Source: Candidatus Omnitrophota bacterium (lineage in GTDB: Bacteria > Hinthialibacterota > Hinthialibacteria > OLB16). From it: a stretch of DNA of 64,000 nucleotides. The translations under genes and the position numbers were made by a program. The stretch's first letter is position 1. Each line of letters opens with the position of its first letter. Where the stretch lies: positions 62,001 through 126,000 of the forward strand of contig JACKFH010000009.1 in NCBI GenBank assembly GCA_020632575.1. Direction: 5' to 3'. Shown in pieces: positions 1 through 8,469 of the stretch. The notes below the pieces were generated by a model. It saw only the letters and a program-made list of their open reading frames with translations. It ran no database searches and was not told the origin of the DNA.

Positions 1-83
1 AAGCGGTCGCGGAGGAGAATTTTGAGGTTGCCGCCCGGTTACGCGATGAGGTTCGCCAGCTGGAGAGGGAACTCAACCAATGA
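1..83 (+). CDS. mcsA: McsA C-terminus (partial; UvrB/UvrC-motif protein)
   Basis: The open frame entering from the left edge encodes only the last 26 or so residues. They form a UVR helix hairpin, with the core EENFEVAARLRDEVRQLE seen. This motif is found in UvrB, UvrC and McsA. Its stop TGA (81-83) overlaps the ATG of mcsB (80-82), and the mcsA-mcsB pair is a standard arrangement, so I assign McsA, the zinc-binding activator and adaptor of the arginine kinase McsB. The N-terminal zinc-finger part lies outside the window. UvrB/UvrC-like alternatives are unlikely because of the neighbour. Confidence 0.8.
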   Translation, partial: AVAEENFEVAARLRDEVRQLERELNQ

Positions 84-1138
84 TTATGGATGACCATGAG
101 TTTCTTAGTTGTGGATGGCTATCCGGCCCCGGACCCAACCACGAAATCGTTCTTTCGACTCGCGTCCGACTGGCGCGTAACGTCAAGGGTTTCCCTTTCT
201 CCCATTGGGCCTCCACAGGAGAACTCGCCCGGTTGGTGAGTTCCTGTTCGGCCGCGATCCGAAAGACCAGTTATTTCGAGAATGCCGAGGAAATCCACCT
301 GGAGGAGGTGAATGTCCTCGACCTCGCCTTCCTGCGCGAACGGCACCAGATCAGCGCGGAGATGGTCCACAGCCAAAACCAACGTTCTGTCTTCATTTCA
401 GCCGATCAGAAAACCGCCGCGATGGTGGCCGAGGAGGATCACATTCGACTCCAGGTTCTGTATCCCGGCCTCGATTTGAAGAACGCTTGGTCCGTGTGCA
501 CCTCTCTCGATGACGAACTATCCAACCATTTGACTTTCGCCTACTCGGAAAGACTCGGATACCTGACCGCCTGCCCGACCAATGTTGGCACAGGCCTGAG
601 GTGTTCCGTCATGGTTCATCTTCCCGCGCTGGTGATGACCCGACAAATCCAGAAAATGATCAATGCGGTCTCGCAATTGGGAATGACGGTGCGTGGACCC
701 AGCGGCGAGGGTTCGGAAATCAAAGGAAACCTCTTTCAGATTTCCAATCAGATCACCCTGGGAGTCAACGAGGACGAAATCATCGAACGCCTCTCGAACC
801 TGACCGAGCAAATTATCGACATGGAGACCAAGGCGACCTCCCAACTATTGAGCGAAGCTGAGGAGGATATCGAGGACCGCGTCTTTCGGGCCTATTCGAT
901 TTTGACTTCGGCGCGTAAACTGAATAGTAAAGAGACTTTGGAACTTCTGAGCCCGGTGCGACTGGGAATTCGGACGGGTCTCTTGAAAGACGCCTCGCTG
1001 AATGCCATCAATGAAGTGTTCCTCTGTAGTCGTCCGGCGCACCTTCAAAAGAAAGCCGGACGCGAGATGGGCGAGCGCGAAAGAGACATTTTTCGAGCGC
1101 AATTCATAAGGGACCGGTTTAAACCATCGGCATGTTAA
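80..1138 (+). CDS. mcsB: Protein arginine kinase McsB
   Basis: Phosphagen-kinase family enzyme that phosphorylates arginine in proteins, marking them for ClpC-ClpP type degradation during stress. At 352 residues it has the usual length of McsB. Family motifs are clear: LSTRVRLARNV near residue 26, the active-site segment CPTNVGTGLR near 164, and GPSGEGSEIKGN followed by QISNQITLG near 208-230. The C-terminal ERDIFRAQFIRDRF segment is also typical. The start at 80 overlaps the mcsA stop (ATGA), implying translational coupling; a second ATG at 86 is possible. The end overlaps panD by 7 nt. The assignment is firm; the client pathway is inferred from characterised Gram-positive homologues. Confidence 0.93.
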   Translation: MIMDDHEFLSCGWLSGPGPNHEIVLSTRVRLARNVKGFPFSHWASTGELARLVSSCSAAIRKTSYFENAEEIHLEEVNVLDLAFLRERHQISAEMVHSQNQRSVFISADQKTAAMVAEEDHIRLQVLYPGLDLKNAWSVCTSLDDELSNHLTFAYSERLGYLTACPTNVGTGLRCSVMVHLPALVMTRQIQKMINAVSQLGMTVRGPSGEGSEIKGNLFQISNQITLGVNEDEIIERLSNLTEQIIDMETKATSQLLSEAEEDIEDRVFRAYSILTSARKLNSKETLELLSPVRLGIRTGLLKDASLNAINEVFLCSRPAHLQKKAGREMGERERDIFRAQFIRDRFKPSAC

Positions 1139-1515
1139 GAACATTTCTCCGCTCCAAGATCCATTCCGCCACGGTCACCGAGGCCAATGTCGAGTACATG
1201 GGGTCTCTCTCCATCGATGAGGATCTTCTCGATCTCGCGGGTCTCCAGGAGTACGAACAGGTGCATATCGCCAATGTGACCAACGGCGAACGGCTCACCA
1301 CCTACGCTATCAAGGCGCCCCGTGGAAGCCGCACCATCGGCGCCAATGGCGCCGCCGCCCATTTGGTCCGTGAGGGGGACAAGGTCATTATCTTTTGTTA
1401 TGGCCAGTACGACGAAAAGGACCTGGAGGAATACAGTCCAAGATTGGTTTTTGTGAATGACCAGAACGATCCGATTCCGGGGCCGCGCAAAGAGCAACAC
1501 GCTCAAATACTTTAG
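1132..1515 (+). CDS. panD: Aspartate 1-decarboxylase (pyruvoyl-dependent)
   Basis: Makes beta-alanine from L-aspartate for pantothenate and coenzyme A synthesis. The 127-residue product has the family length. The self-processing site is visible as Gly24-Ser25 (YMGSLSIDEDL); Ser25 becomes the pyruvoyl cofactor after autocleavage. Lys9, Arg54 and Tyr58-type residues expected for substrate binding lie in conserved segments (RSKIHSATVTEANV; YAIKAPRGS; NGAAAHLVREGDKVII). The start overlaps the end of mcsB, so it is probably in the same transcript although the functions are unrelated. No other pantothenate gene is present here. Confidence 0.96.
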   Translation: MLRTFLRSKIHSATVTEANVEYMGSLSIDEDLLDLAGLQEYEQVHIANVTNGERLTTYAIKAPRGSRTIGANGAAAHLVREGDKVIIFCYGQYDEKDLEEYSPRLVFVNDQNDPIPGPRKEQHAQIL

Positions 1516-1564
1516 TTTTTCTGATTCGGAGTTCACGTTTACCCATTGGAGGAGACCCTTCCTG

Positions 1565-2869
1565 TTGCTGAAACTGTTTGGCGTCCTTCCCTCCATCCTG
1601 ATCGTTCAGATTGTCTCCATTTGCTGGGCTGAAGACTCGACCGTTTTTCATGCCGTCGCTCCGAGATCAGGCGTCGCCAAGGGCCCCGCACCCACATCCC
1701 TCATTCTGACTAAAACCGTGGGAACCGATCCGAATACATGCGCCTCAACGAACACCCTTCAAGCCTTGGTCGGTCAGAAAATCTACTACTGCTTCGACAT
1801 CGAGAATGTCTCCTCGCTGACCTTCGACCTGCACACGCTTGCCGACAGTGAGGTTGGGGCCATCCTCACAGATTTCCCCTACGCCTTGGCTCCCTCCTCA
1901 CGGGTCTTTGTGACCGCCGAACAAACGATCTATGAGTCGGTGATCGGGACAGCCACTTGGTCGGCTGTGGATATGGACACCGCCACCACAGCCTCCTCCA
2001 TCGCCTCGACCACCGTCACCGTCCCGCCGCCGGTGACTCTCAGGAAGACAGTCGGGACCGATCCGCAGATTTGCGCCTCCACCGACGAAATCACGGTGAA
2101 TTCGGGAACGAATGTCTACTACTGCTTTGAAATCACGAACAACTCGCAAGCCACTTTCGACATCCATACCCTCGTCGATAGTGAAGTCGGACCCATCCTC
2201 ACCGACTTCCCCTACATGCTGGCGCCCGCCGCTTCGGTCTTCGTCACCGCTGAACAGACAGTCGGTTCGAGCGTGGTCGGGACAGCGACTTGGACCGTCT
2301 ATGAAGAAGTTACCGGAATGCCGTTCACAGCGACCGCCACCACCACGGTTCATGTCCCGACTCCCACGCCGACTCCAACGCTCAGTCCCACATCCACCCC
2401 AACTCTTACACTTGAACCAAGGGCGGATCTCGATGTGGTTCAAACCGATTTCCCCGATCCGGTCGCTGTGGGTGAAACCATCCTTTATTCGGTTCAGATC
2501 AGAAACTTTGGCCCAGACAAGGCAACGGGAGTGACAGTGGAGGATCGACTCCCTTCAAGCGCCATGTTTCTCTCCGCTAGTCCGGGGTGTTCCCATGTCG
2601 GCGGGATGGTGACTTGTGAGATGGATGAGATTGCTAGCGGAATGACAAGGTCTGTGACCATTTCGGTCGAAGTGGTTTCGGGGCTTAACCTCTGCAATTT
2701 CATCACGGTGGCTGGATTAGAGATCGACCCCGAACCCTCCAACAACTCAAGCCAGAATTGCACGGTCGGAACCGTTCCCACTTTCCATCCCGCGGATATC
2801 AATGAGGATCTGATGATCGACGCGAACGATCTACTCGAACTGCTAAAGGCTTGGGAATTGGAGTACTGA
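1565..2869 (+). CDS. Secreted DUF11 protein with duplicated domains and a dockerin-like tail
   Basis: The open frame begins at 1457 inside panD. I choose TTG 1565 because GGAGGAG lies about 10 nt upstream (1548-1554) and a signal peptide follows directly (LLKLFGVLPSILIVQIVSICWAE). After the signal come two tandem repeats of about 105 residues, each starting KTVGTDP.(T/I)CAST and carrying a Cys pair (.CAST...YYC) and an ILTDFPY.LAP block. Next come a Pro/Thr linker, a DUF11-type beta-sandwich (VGETILYSVQIRNFGPD), and a last segment resembling half a dockerin or an EF-hand loop (DINEDLMIDANDLLELL). Probably surface-exposed or secreted. Function unknown. It converges tail-to-tail with the sialidase gene. 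Confidence 0.7.
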   Translation: MLKLFGVLPSILIVQIVSICWAEDSTVFHAVAPRSGVAKGPAPTSLILTKTVGTDPNTCASTNTLQALVGQKIYYCFDIENVSSLTFDLHTLADSEVGAILTDFPYALAPSSRVFVTAEQTIYESVIGTATWSAVDMDTATTASSIASTTVTVPPPVTLRKTVGTDPQICASTDEITVNSGTNVYYCFEITNNSQATFDIHTLVDSEVGPILTDFPYMLAPAASVFVTAEQTVGSSVVGTATWTVYEEVTGMPFTATATTTVHVPTPTPTPTLSPTSTPTLTLEPRADLDVVQTDFPDPVAVGETILYSVQIRNFGPDKATGVTVEDRLPSSAMFLSASPGCSHVGGMVTCEMDEIASGMTRSVTISVEVVSGLNLCNFITVAGLEIDPEPSNNSSQNCTVGTVPTFHPADINEDLMIDANDLLELLKAWELEY

Positions 2870-2899
2870 CCAGTTTTGTCCACCAATGGAGTCCTATTG

Positions 2900-4054
2900 T
2901 TACTCCTCCAACCAATCCATCGGAAACCGTGCCAGCGTTATCTTCTCATAGGGATGTTTCATCCCTCGCTCATACAACAGGCCCACCTCTCCGCTCGGCA
3001 GCTCCGCCAGACAGGAATAGGCGGATGGCCCGGGATAGACCAATTGAGCGACAGGCCAACTCTCGCCTTCGTCGTAACTCAGTTTGACCGTCATCTTGAT
3101 CCGTTTCTTGTCAGCGGGATTTGAGAAGAGGATTCGATTCTTCGTTCCATCTCCTTCGTATCGAATCAGGCTTGCCTGGCAAACCGGTTCGATCAATTCC
3201 TCGTCCATAACCGGCTCGGTCCAAGTCTCGCCTCCATCCTGACTAACAGAGGTGTATCTTAGATTCTTCCCATGATAAGACCGCATGTTGAGGAGAATCG
3301 AACCATCTCTTTTTTGAATCGCCTGGCACTCGTTGGTGTAATCGCCGGGGATGCCGCCCAACTTCCAGGTTTCGCCCTGGTTATCGCTATAGATAACATG
3401 CGAGCGAAACATCCCGGTCCCGTCCACCGCGTGATCGCAGGGTATAAGAAGGCGGCCTGACTCGAGTTGAATCCCGACTCCCGGCCCGGTGGCGTACCAA
3501 GTCCAATCCTCGGCCTTGGTCGATTCGGTGATGTTCTCCGGCTTGGACCAGGTCTTCCCATCGTCGGTCGATTTCATCATCCAACACTCGCGAGACCCTT
3601 CGCTGGTCCCCTCCTTGATCTCCTTTTCGCTGTCATGCCCCAGGTTGCGGGTGATCGGCATCCAGATCGTTCCGGTTTCGCGGTCCAGGACCGGACATGG
3701 ATTTCCCATCACATTGTCCCCGTCATCGGCGATCACCTGTAAAGGTCCCCAGGTTTCCCCCCCGTCCTCGCTTCGTTTGAGGACCAAATCGATGTTGCCC
3801 GTGTCGGAGCGAGACTCCTTCCTCCCCTCGCATATCGCCAGGACTGCTCCCGACGGGGTCACGAACAGGGAGGGAATCCGAAAAGTGTCATAGCCCTCGG
3901 TTCCGGAAATGAAGACGTCAACCTGGTTTTCCTCACCTAGACCCTCTGAGGAATAGGCCCAAGCGACCACCGACCGGGTCAACCCCCAACGGTGGTGGGG
4001 GAAAAACAGGACAAAAAAGACTGCGATAATGAGAAAAGCCAGTAAATATTTCAT
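2900..4054 (-). CDS. Secreted sialidase (BNR/Asp-box exo-alpha-sialidase)
   Basis: Glycoside hydrolase of the six-bladed propeller sialidase family, expected to release terminal sialic acid. The FRIPS motif of the arginine triad is seen near residue 42. Five Asp-box-like repeats follow (SEDGGETWGP, STDDGKTWSKP, SDNQGETWKLG, SQDGGETWTEP, YDEGESWPVA). The frame opens at 4075 with GTG, but GGAGGAGG sits just before ATG 4054, which also starts a normal signal or anchor sequence (MKYLLAFLIIAVFFVLFF). It is a single-gene unit on the minus strand. Substrate could be another sugar, since the family also includes sulfated-glycan and KDN enzymes. Confidence 0.85.
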   Translation of the reverse strand: MKYLLAFLIIAVFFVLFFPHHRWGLTRSVVAWAYSSEGLGEENQVDVFISGTEGYDTFRIPSLFVTPSGAVLAICEGRKESRSDTGNIDLVLKRSEDGGETWGPLQVIADDGDNVMGNPCPVLDRETGTIWMPITRNLGHDSEKEIKEGTSEGSRECWMMKSTDDGKTWSKPENITESTKAEDWTWYATGPGVGIQLESGRLLIPCDHAVDGTGMFRSHVIYSDNQGETWKLGGIPGDYTNECQAIQKRDGSILLNMRSYHGKNLRYTSVSQDGGETWTEPVMDEELIEPVCQASLIRYEGDGTKNRILFSNPADKKRIKMTVKLSYDEGESWPVAQLVYPGPSAYSCLAELPSGEVGLLYERGMKHPYEKITLARFPMDWLEE

Positions 4055-4138
4055 GACACGCCTCCTCCAGGTCACTCATTCTTGTTTGATTTCGGCTACC
4101 GGGCTACCGGGGGTGGGTGAGGGAGTCTTGTGTCACGG

Positions 4139-4167
4139 TTGATGAACCCCCAACGATCCCGTATCAT
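4139..4167 (+). promoter_or_regulatory. Sigma70-like promoter upstream of serC
   Basis: TTGATG (4139-4144), 17-nt spacer, TATCAT (4162-4167). It lies about 100 nt before the serC start and points to it. Pattern match only. Confidence 0.45.
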
Positions 4168-4268
4168 CTTCGGTTTTCCGCCAAACCTTTCCCACTGTGT
4201 TCCTCCAATCTCCCGAAGATGGGGCTGTGAGAGGGGTTCGGCTCAACAAACACTAAGGAGTTCGTTTC

Positions 4269-5360
4269 ATGACCGATCGTGTCTACAATTTTTCCGCAGG
4301 TCCCGCCGTCTTGCCTGTACCCGTTTTAGAGGAGGCCCAAAAGAATCTCCTCTCGCTTCCCGGAGTCGGAATGTCGGTGCTGGAAAGCAGCCATCGTTCG
4401 CCGCATTTCACCGAGATTATCGAGACCGCCGAGGCCAACCTTCGGAACCTTTTGAATGTTCCGGATAACTACAGCCTCCTTTTCCTCCAGGGCGGGGCCA
4501 GTCTCCAATTCTCCATGATCGCCATCAACTTCCTGGGCGGGACCGAGAAACCCGCCGATTACATCCTGACCGGGTCCTGGGGCAAAAAGGCGATCAAAGA
4601 GGCCAAACGCGAGGGAACCGTCAATGTCGCGTGGGATGGAGCCGACGGGAACTACAACCGCGTCCCCGAAGCCTCCGAACTGAAACTTTCCGATGACGCC
4701 GCTTATGTCCATTTCACCTCCAACGAAACCATCCAGGGTGTCGAGTTCCCCGTGGAGCCCTCCGTGGGTGACACCCCCCTGGTTTGCGACTCCTCCTCGG
4801 ACATTCTTTCCCGTCCGATCGATATCGCCAAATACGATCTCCTCTACGCGGGAGCTCAGAAGAACATGGGCCCCTCCGGAGTCACCTTTGTAGCCATCAG
4901 CGATCGGATGTTGGGCAAGGCGCCCGAGCAGATGCACGCGCTCCTCGATTACAACTTGATGGCGGAGAATAAATCTTTGTACAACACTCCGCCCACCTTT
5001 GGCGTTTACCTTGTCATGCTGGTCACCAAGTGGCTTATCGAGGAGATCGGCGGTCTCGAGCAAATGTCGGTCATCAACAAGCAAAAGGCCTCGATGCTCT
5101 ATGATGCCATCGATGAGAGCGGCGGGTTTTACAAGGGCCACGCTCAACTGAAAAGTCGATCGAACATGAATGTCACCTGGACGCTCGAAACTCCGGAACT
5201 CGAGAAGGAGTTCCTGGATGAAGCCAAGAAACAGGGGCTCTGCGAGTTGAAAGGACATCGGTCGGTGGGCGGCATCCGAGCCTCGATTTATAATGCGATG
5301 CCGGTGGAGGGTGTGACAAAGTTGAGAGACTTTATGGCAACCTTCAAGGAATCTCATTAA
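4269..5360 (+). CDS. serC: Phosphoserine aminotransferase
   Basis: PLP enzyme converting 3-phosphohydroxypyruvate and glutamate to phosphoserine and 2-oxoglutarate in serine synthesis; it can also serve pyridoxine synthesis. The 363-residue product starts with the family hallmark NFSAGPAVLP. The PLP lysine is Lys198 in LLYAGAQKNMGPSG, the same number as in the E. coli enzyme. FLQGGASLQF and SSHRS segments are also typical. Start ATG 4269 has AAGGAG about 8 nt upstream. It has its own likely promoter and a hairpin terminator just downstream (5385-5410), so it is probably monocistronic. Confidence 0.96.
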   Translation: MTDRVYNFSAGPAVLPVPVLEEAQKNLLSLPGVGMSVLESSHRSPHFTEIIETAEANLRNLLNVPDNYSLLFLQGGASLQFSMIAINFLGGTEKPADYILTGSWGKKAIKEAKREGTVNVAWDGADGNYNRVPEASELKLSDDAAYVHFTSNETIQGVEFPVEPSVGDTPLVCDSSSDILSRPIDIAKYDLLYAGAQKNMGPSGVTFVAISDRMLGKAPEQMHALLDYNLMAENKSLYNTPPTFGVYLVMLVTKWLIEEIGGLEQMSVINKQKASMLYDAIDESGGFYKGHAQLKSRSNMNVTWTLETPELEKEFLDEAKKQGLCELKGHRSVGGIRASIYNAMPVEGVTKLRDFMATFKESH

Positions 5361-5384
5361 TTGCCGCGCCAAAAAAAGTGATGA

Positions 5385-5410
5385 AAAAGTCCGCCGCGAG
5401 GCGGACTTTT
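5385..5410 (+). terminator. Rho-independent terminator after serC
   Basis: Perfect 11-bp stem AAAAGTCCGCC / GGCGGACTTTT with a GCGA tetraloop, ending in TTTT. It lies 24 nt after the serC stop. Confidence 0.8.
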
Positions 5411-5428
5411 CGCTTATTATCGGTCACC

Positions 5429-7063
5429 ATGGAGCCGCCAATTCGATACGGTAAAACCCGACTGACCGCCTCGATCTTGGTCTTGATCGCGATTCTCCCC
5501 CTGGCCTCCGCTCAGGCGCAAGGCGGTCGTATGCGACCCGAGGGCGGAGTGTGGATCATGGTCAATAACCTCCCCGGCGCCAACAAGGATGTCGGCAAGG
5601 AGATCCTCACCTATTTTGCCGCCATGAAAGGGCCTCCCACGAAGGTGGTCCATCCGGCCGAACTTCTCCATGAACTCGACCCCGATTCCATTCGGTCCGA
5701 CGCGGTTCTGATTCTGACCGATTGCGGGACGTTGCCCCTCGAGTTAACCGACAAGATCGCGGAATTCCTGGATCGAGGGGGAAGAGTGCTTGCCCTGGGA
5801 GGGACCCTGTTTCGGAACCCGGTCAGATTGGAGCGGGAGGTCGACAGGAGTTACGCGGGATTGGAGTGGACCACTCCCGCGTTGCACGATAAGGAAATGG
5901 AGACAGTCCCACTCGACCATCTCCTTTTCGATTGGAAGGACCCATCCCACAGGGAGGGGGGGCGGAACACCAACAAGGCGTCTCATCCCACCGTCTATCA
6001 ATTTGAATCGGACCCTCGATTCGAGACCGTCCTTCACGCTCAAATCGAAGACCTCGATGGATGGGACCAGTGGGTTTCTCCCAATCTGAAAAACCCACCC
6101 GATCCCTCGCAAAAGTTCACATCTTTTTGGGCCAAGGGGGGGGCGAGGACTAAACGCCTCGCTGTGGAGTGGCGCGAAACCGACGGTTCAAGATGGTTCG
6201 CGACCGTTCCCCTGGAGCCGAAATGGAAACGCTACCTCTTACCGGAGTCCGCCTTCGAATTTTGGGAAAGCATCCCCGCGAGAAAAGAGACCCAACTCGA
6301 TTTGAGTCATGGTCAGAATATCTCTTTCGGGCTCGCTCTCAGCCACACCGGCGGTCTGACCGGAGACCAAGAATTCTGGGTGGCGGATGTCGGCACGACC
6401 CAAGGGAAGGGAGTCACTCAGTTCGATTGGGATGTCGATTTCCCTGTCAGGGAACTCCTTTATCCCCATTACCAGACCTATAGTTGCACCGACACCCAAA
6501 CCATCGTCCCCCGCCGGGAGCAGGCCTTGCTCACAATTGCCGGTGAAATCGAAACTCCGAAAGAGATCCAAGCCTACCCCGCGCGACCCCAATCGTTCGG
6601 ATGGATCAACACAAACAGAGATCATCGATTGGTCCCTCTATTGGAAGCGAGATCCTCCTCCGGGGATCTCCGGGGAATTATCGCGGCGCTTCGATTCGAC
6701 GAAGACCTCGAATCGATGTGGGCCGCCGTTTCGATCGAGGACCCCGCCTTCTATCTCCAGCCGCCGATGTTGGAGTTTGTCAGAGACTTGGTGTTGAGGA
6801 TGATGCAAGGGGATTTTTTATGGGAAGGCGGCTCCACCCAGCCCACCTATTTTCCCGGAGATCCCATCCAAGTCGGCGCGTCCGTCTGTCATCGGAACTC
6901 TCCCTATGGCGAGACCTTTGTCCGAAACACCATTTGCGAAGCCTCCTCTGGTCGAGTCATCTATCTTCGGGACCACCCTAAAGGGAAATATGAGATTTCT
7001 TCGGCCACCGCCGAAAAAATCGAACTTCAGATCGGGGTCGAATACCTGCTAACCACCTCCTGA
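5429..7063 (+). CDS. Secreted GATase-like and carbohydrate-binding protein, 5' part of a split glycoside hydrolase
   Basis: Start ATG 5429 is preferred over the frame opening at 5378, because the latter overlaps the serC terminator and because 5429 begins a signal peptide (LTASILVLIAILPLASAQA). The first 130 or so mature residues look like a class I GATase-like or ThuA-like Rossmann domain (SDAVLILTDCGTLPLELTDK, GGRVLALGG). A central beta-sandwich (residues about 200-330) resembles a carbohydrate-binding jelly roll. The last part looks like the start of another beta-sandwich that stops abruptly at 7063. The frame just 1 nt back stays open into the downstream glycosidase, so the two ORFs are probably one interrupted gene encoding a protein of about 1000 residues. 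Confidence 0.6.
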   Translation: MEPPIRYGKTRLTASILVLIAILPLASAQAQGGRMRPEGGVWIMVNNLPGANKDVGKEILTYFAAMKGPPTKVVHPAELLHELDPDSIRSDAVLILTDCGTLPLELTDKIAEFLDRGGRVLALGGTLFRNPVRLEREVDRSYAGLEWTTPALHDKEMETVPLDHLLFDWKDPSHREGGRNTNKASHPTVYQFESDPRFETVLHAQIEDLDGWDQWVSPNLKNPPDPSQKFTSFWAKGGARTKRLAVEWRETDGSRWFATVPLEPKWKRYLLPESAFEFWESIPARKETQLDLSHGQNISFGLALSHTGGLTGDQEFWVADVGTTQGKGVTQFDWDVDFPVRELLYPHYQTYSCTDTQTIVPRREQALLTIAGEIETPKEIQAYPARPQSFGWINTNRDHRLVPLLEARSSSGDLRGIIAALRFDEDLESMWAAVSIEDPAFYLQPPMLEFVRDLVLRMMQGDFLWEGGSTQPTYFPGDPIQVGASVCHRNSPYGETFVRNTICEASSGRVIYLRDHPKGKYEISSATAEKIELQIGVEYLLTTS

Positions 7064-7221
7064 TCCAGGATGAGCACCAAACCGGAGAAGAGCGAGTCCT
7101 CGATCGGATCGAACAACCGCTGACCGTTTGGCGCCCGAACACCGAGCTCCCTTGGGTCACCGTTTCGGAGGGGGAGTTCCTGATCGAAGGCGACCCCTGG
7201 AAACCCTATGGCGTCAATTAC

Positions 7222-8445
7222 ATGCCCTCGAGCGGGGTCTCTCTCCACGATTGGGAGGCTTTTGAATATTGGCTCGAACCGCGCGGCTACGATCCCACCA
7301 TCATTGACCGGGATCTCTCTCGAATCCAAGCGATGGGGATGAACATGGTCAGCGCGTTTGTCTACCGTCGCTCGCTCCAGCACTACAACCTGATCGATTT
7401 CCTTTATCGCTGTGAAAAATATGGACTGCGGGTCAACCTCTCCCTGCGTCCGGGCACTCCGCTCGATTTCCCCTGGAATGATGTGAACGACCTGATTTCC
7501 AGAAATCAACTCGGGGACATCCCCAATGTCTTCGCCTTCGACCTCGCGTGGGAGCCCAATTTCCGAAACCGCGATCAGAGACGAAGCCACATCGGGGAAT
7601 GGAACCAATGGTTGATCGCTCAATACGGCTCCATCGACAAAGCGGTCGAGCAATGGAAGTTTAATCCGGAGAAACAAGCCGACCTGATCGACGTTCCCTC
7701 CAGCGATCAATGGTACGAGTCGGGCGATTGGGACGCCATGACCGCCGACTACGCACGATTCATCGAGGACTATTTGGGAGAAAAATACCGGGAGGCGCGC
7801 CGGCTTGTGAAAGAAGTCGCCCCCCACCAGCTCGTCAGTTTCCGAATGCAGCACACTGGCGATCCGACCTACCGGGGGCCGAGCATGATTCCTTATCCTG
7901 CGGAAGCTTTCGTCGACGCGGTCGATATCTTCGAGCCGGAGGCGTATGGCCGTATTGGAAATTGGGAAAGGATCCGGCCGGGCTATTTCACCGCCGCTTA
8001 CCTGCGCGCGCTCAACCCGAACCTCCCGGTCTTTTGGGCCGAGATCGGCCAATCCTGTTGGAGCGTCTCCGAGGGGGAAGCGACCGATGAGGGCAAGGAG
8101 CGAGTGGCGAGGTTCTATGAGGATTTCCACAAGATGCTGATCGGCTCCCACGCCAATGGAGTCGCCTTTTGGTGGTATCCCGGAGGGTATCGAGTGAATG
8201 AAAAGAGCGACTACGGGGTCATCAACCCGGATGGAACCGACCGCCCGGTCACCCAAGTGATCCGAGAATGGGGGGCCAAATTTCGAGAGTCGGGACCGGT
8301 CCCGGAGCCGAACTCCTGGCTTGAAATCCCGCGCGAATGGACACCGGGGGGCATTGTCGGGAAATACGACCGGGTCCAGGAGCAATACTGGAATCTTATC
8401 GACCAGGGAAACGAAGTCGGCCTTCGTTTCGTTCCCGAGAAATAA
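7222..8445 (+). CDS. Clan GH-A glycoside hydrolase (3' part of the split gene)
   Basis: The product resembles (beta/alpha)8-barrel glycosidases of the GH5/GH42 type. The barrel starts with PYGVNYMPSS, where PYGVNY is encoded upstream of the nominal ATG 7222. The frame is open from 6982, and sense-like coding appears from about 7050 (LLIQDEHQTGEE, LTVWRPNTELPW), so ATG 7222 is probably internal. Likely catalytic residues are Glu in FDLAWEPNF (acid/base) and Glu in VFWAEIGQSCW (nucleophile). The WNQWLIAQYGSIDKAVEQW segment is GH42-like. It continues the reading of the preceding ORF after a -1 shift near 7050-7060. The substrate cannot be told. Confidence 0.65.
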   Translation: MPSSGVSLHDWEAFEYWLEPRGYDPTIIDRDLSRIQAMGMNMVSAFVYRRSLQHYNLIDFLYRCEKYGLRVNLSLRPGTPLDFPWNDVNDLISRNQLGDIPNVFAFDLAWEPNFRNRDQRRSHIGEWNQWLIAQYGSIDKAVEQWKFNPEKQADLIDVPSSDQWYESGDWDAMTADYARFIEDYLGEKYREARRLVKEVAPHQLVSFRMQHTGDPTYRGPSMIPYPAEAFVDAVDIFEPEAYGRIGNWERIRPGYFTAAYLRALNPNLPVFWAEIGQSCWSVSEGEATDEGKERVARFYEDFHKMLIGSHANGVAFWWYPGGYRVNEKSDYGVINPDGTDRPVTQVIREWGAKFRESGPVPEPNSWLEIPREWTPGGIVGKYDRVQEQYWNLIDQGNEVGLRFVPEK

Positions 8446-8469
8446 TCCGATCCCCGTCCGAGGAGACCC

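Noticed and set aside
7010..7063. Programmed -1 frameshifting at the A6 run (7014-7019)
   Set aside because: The codon phase there is GAA AAA ATC, not X XXY YYZ, and the zero frame remains sense-like beyond the run.
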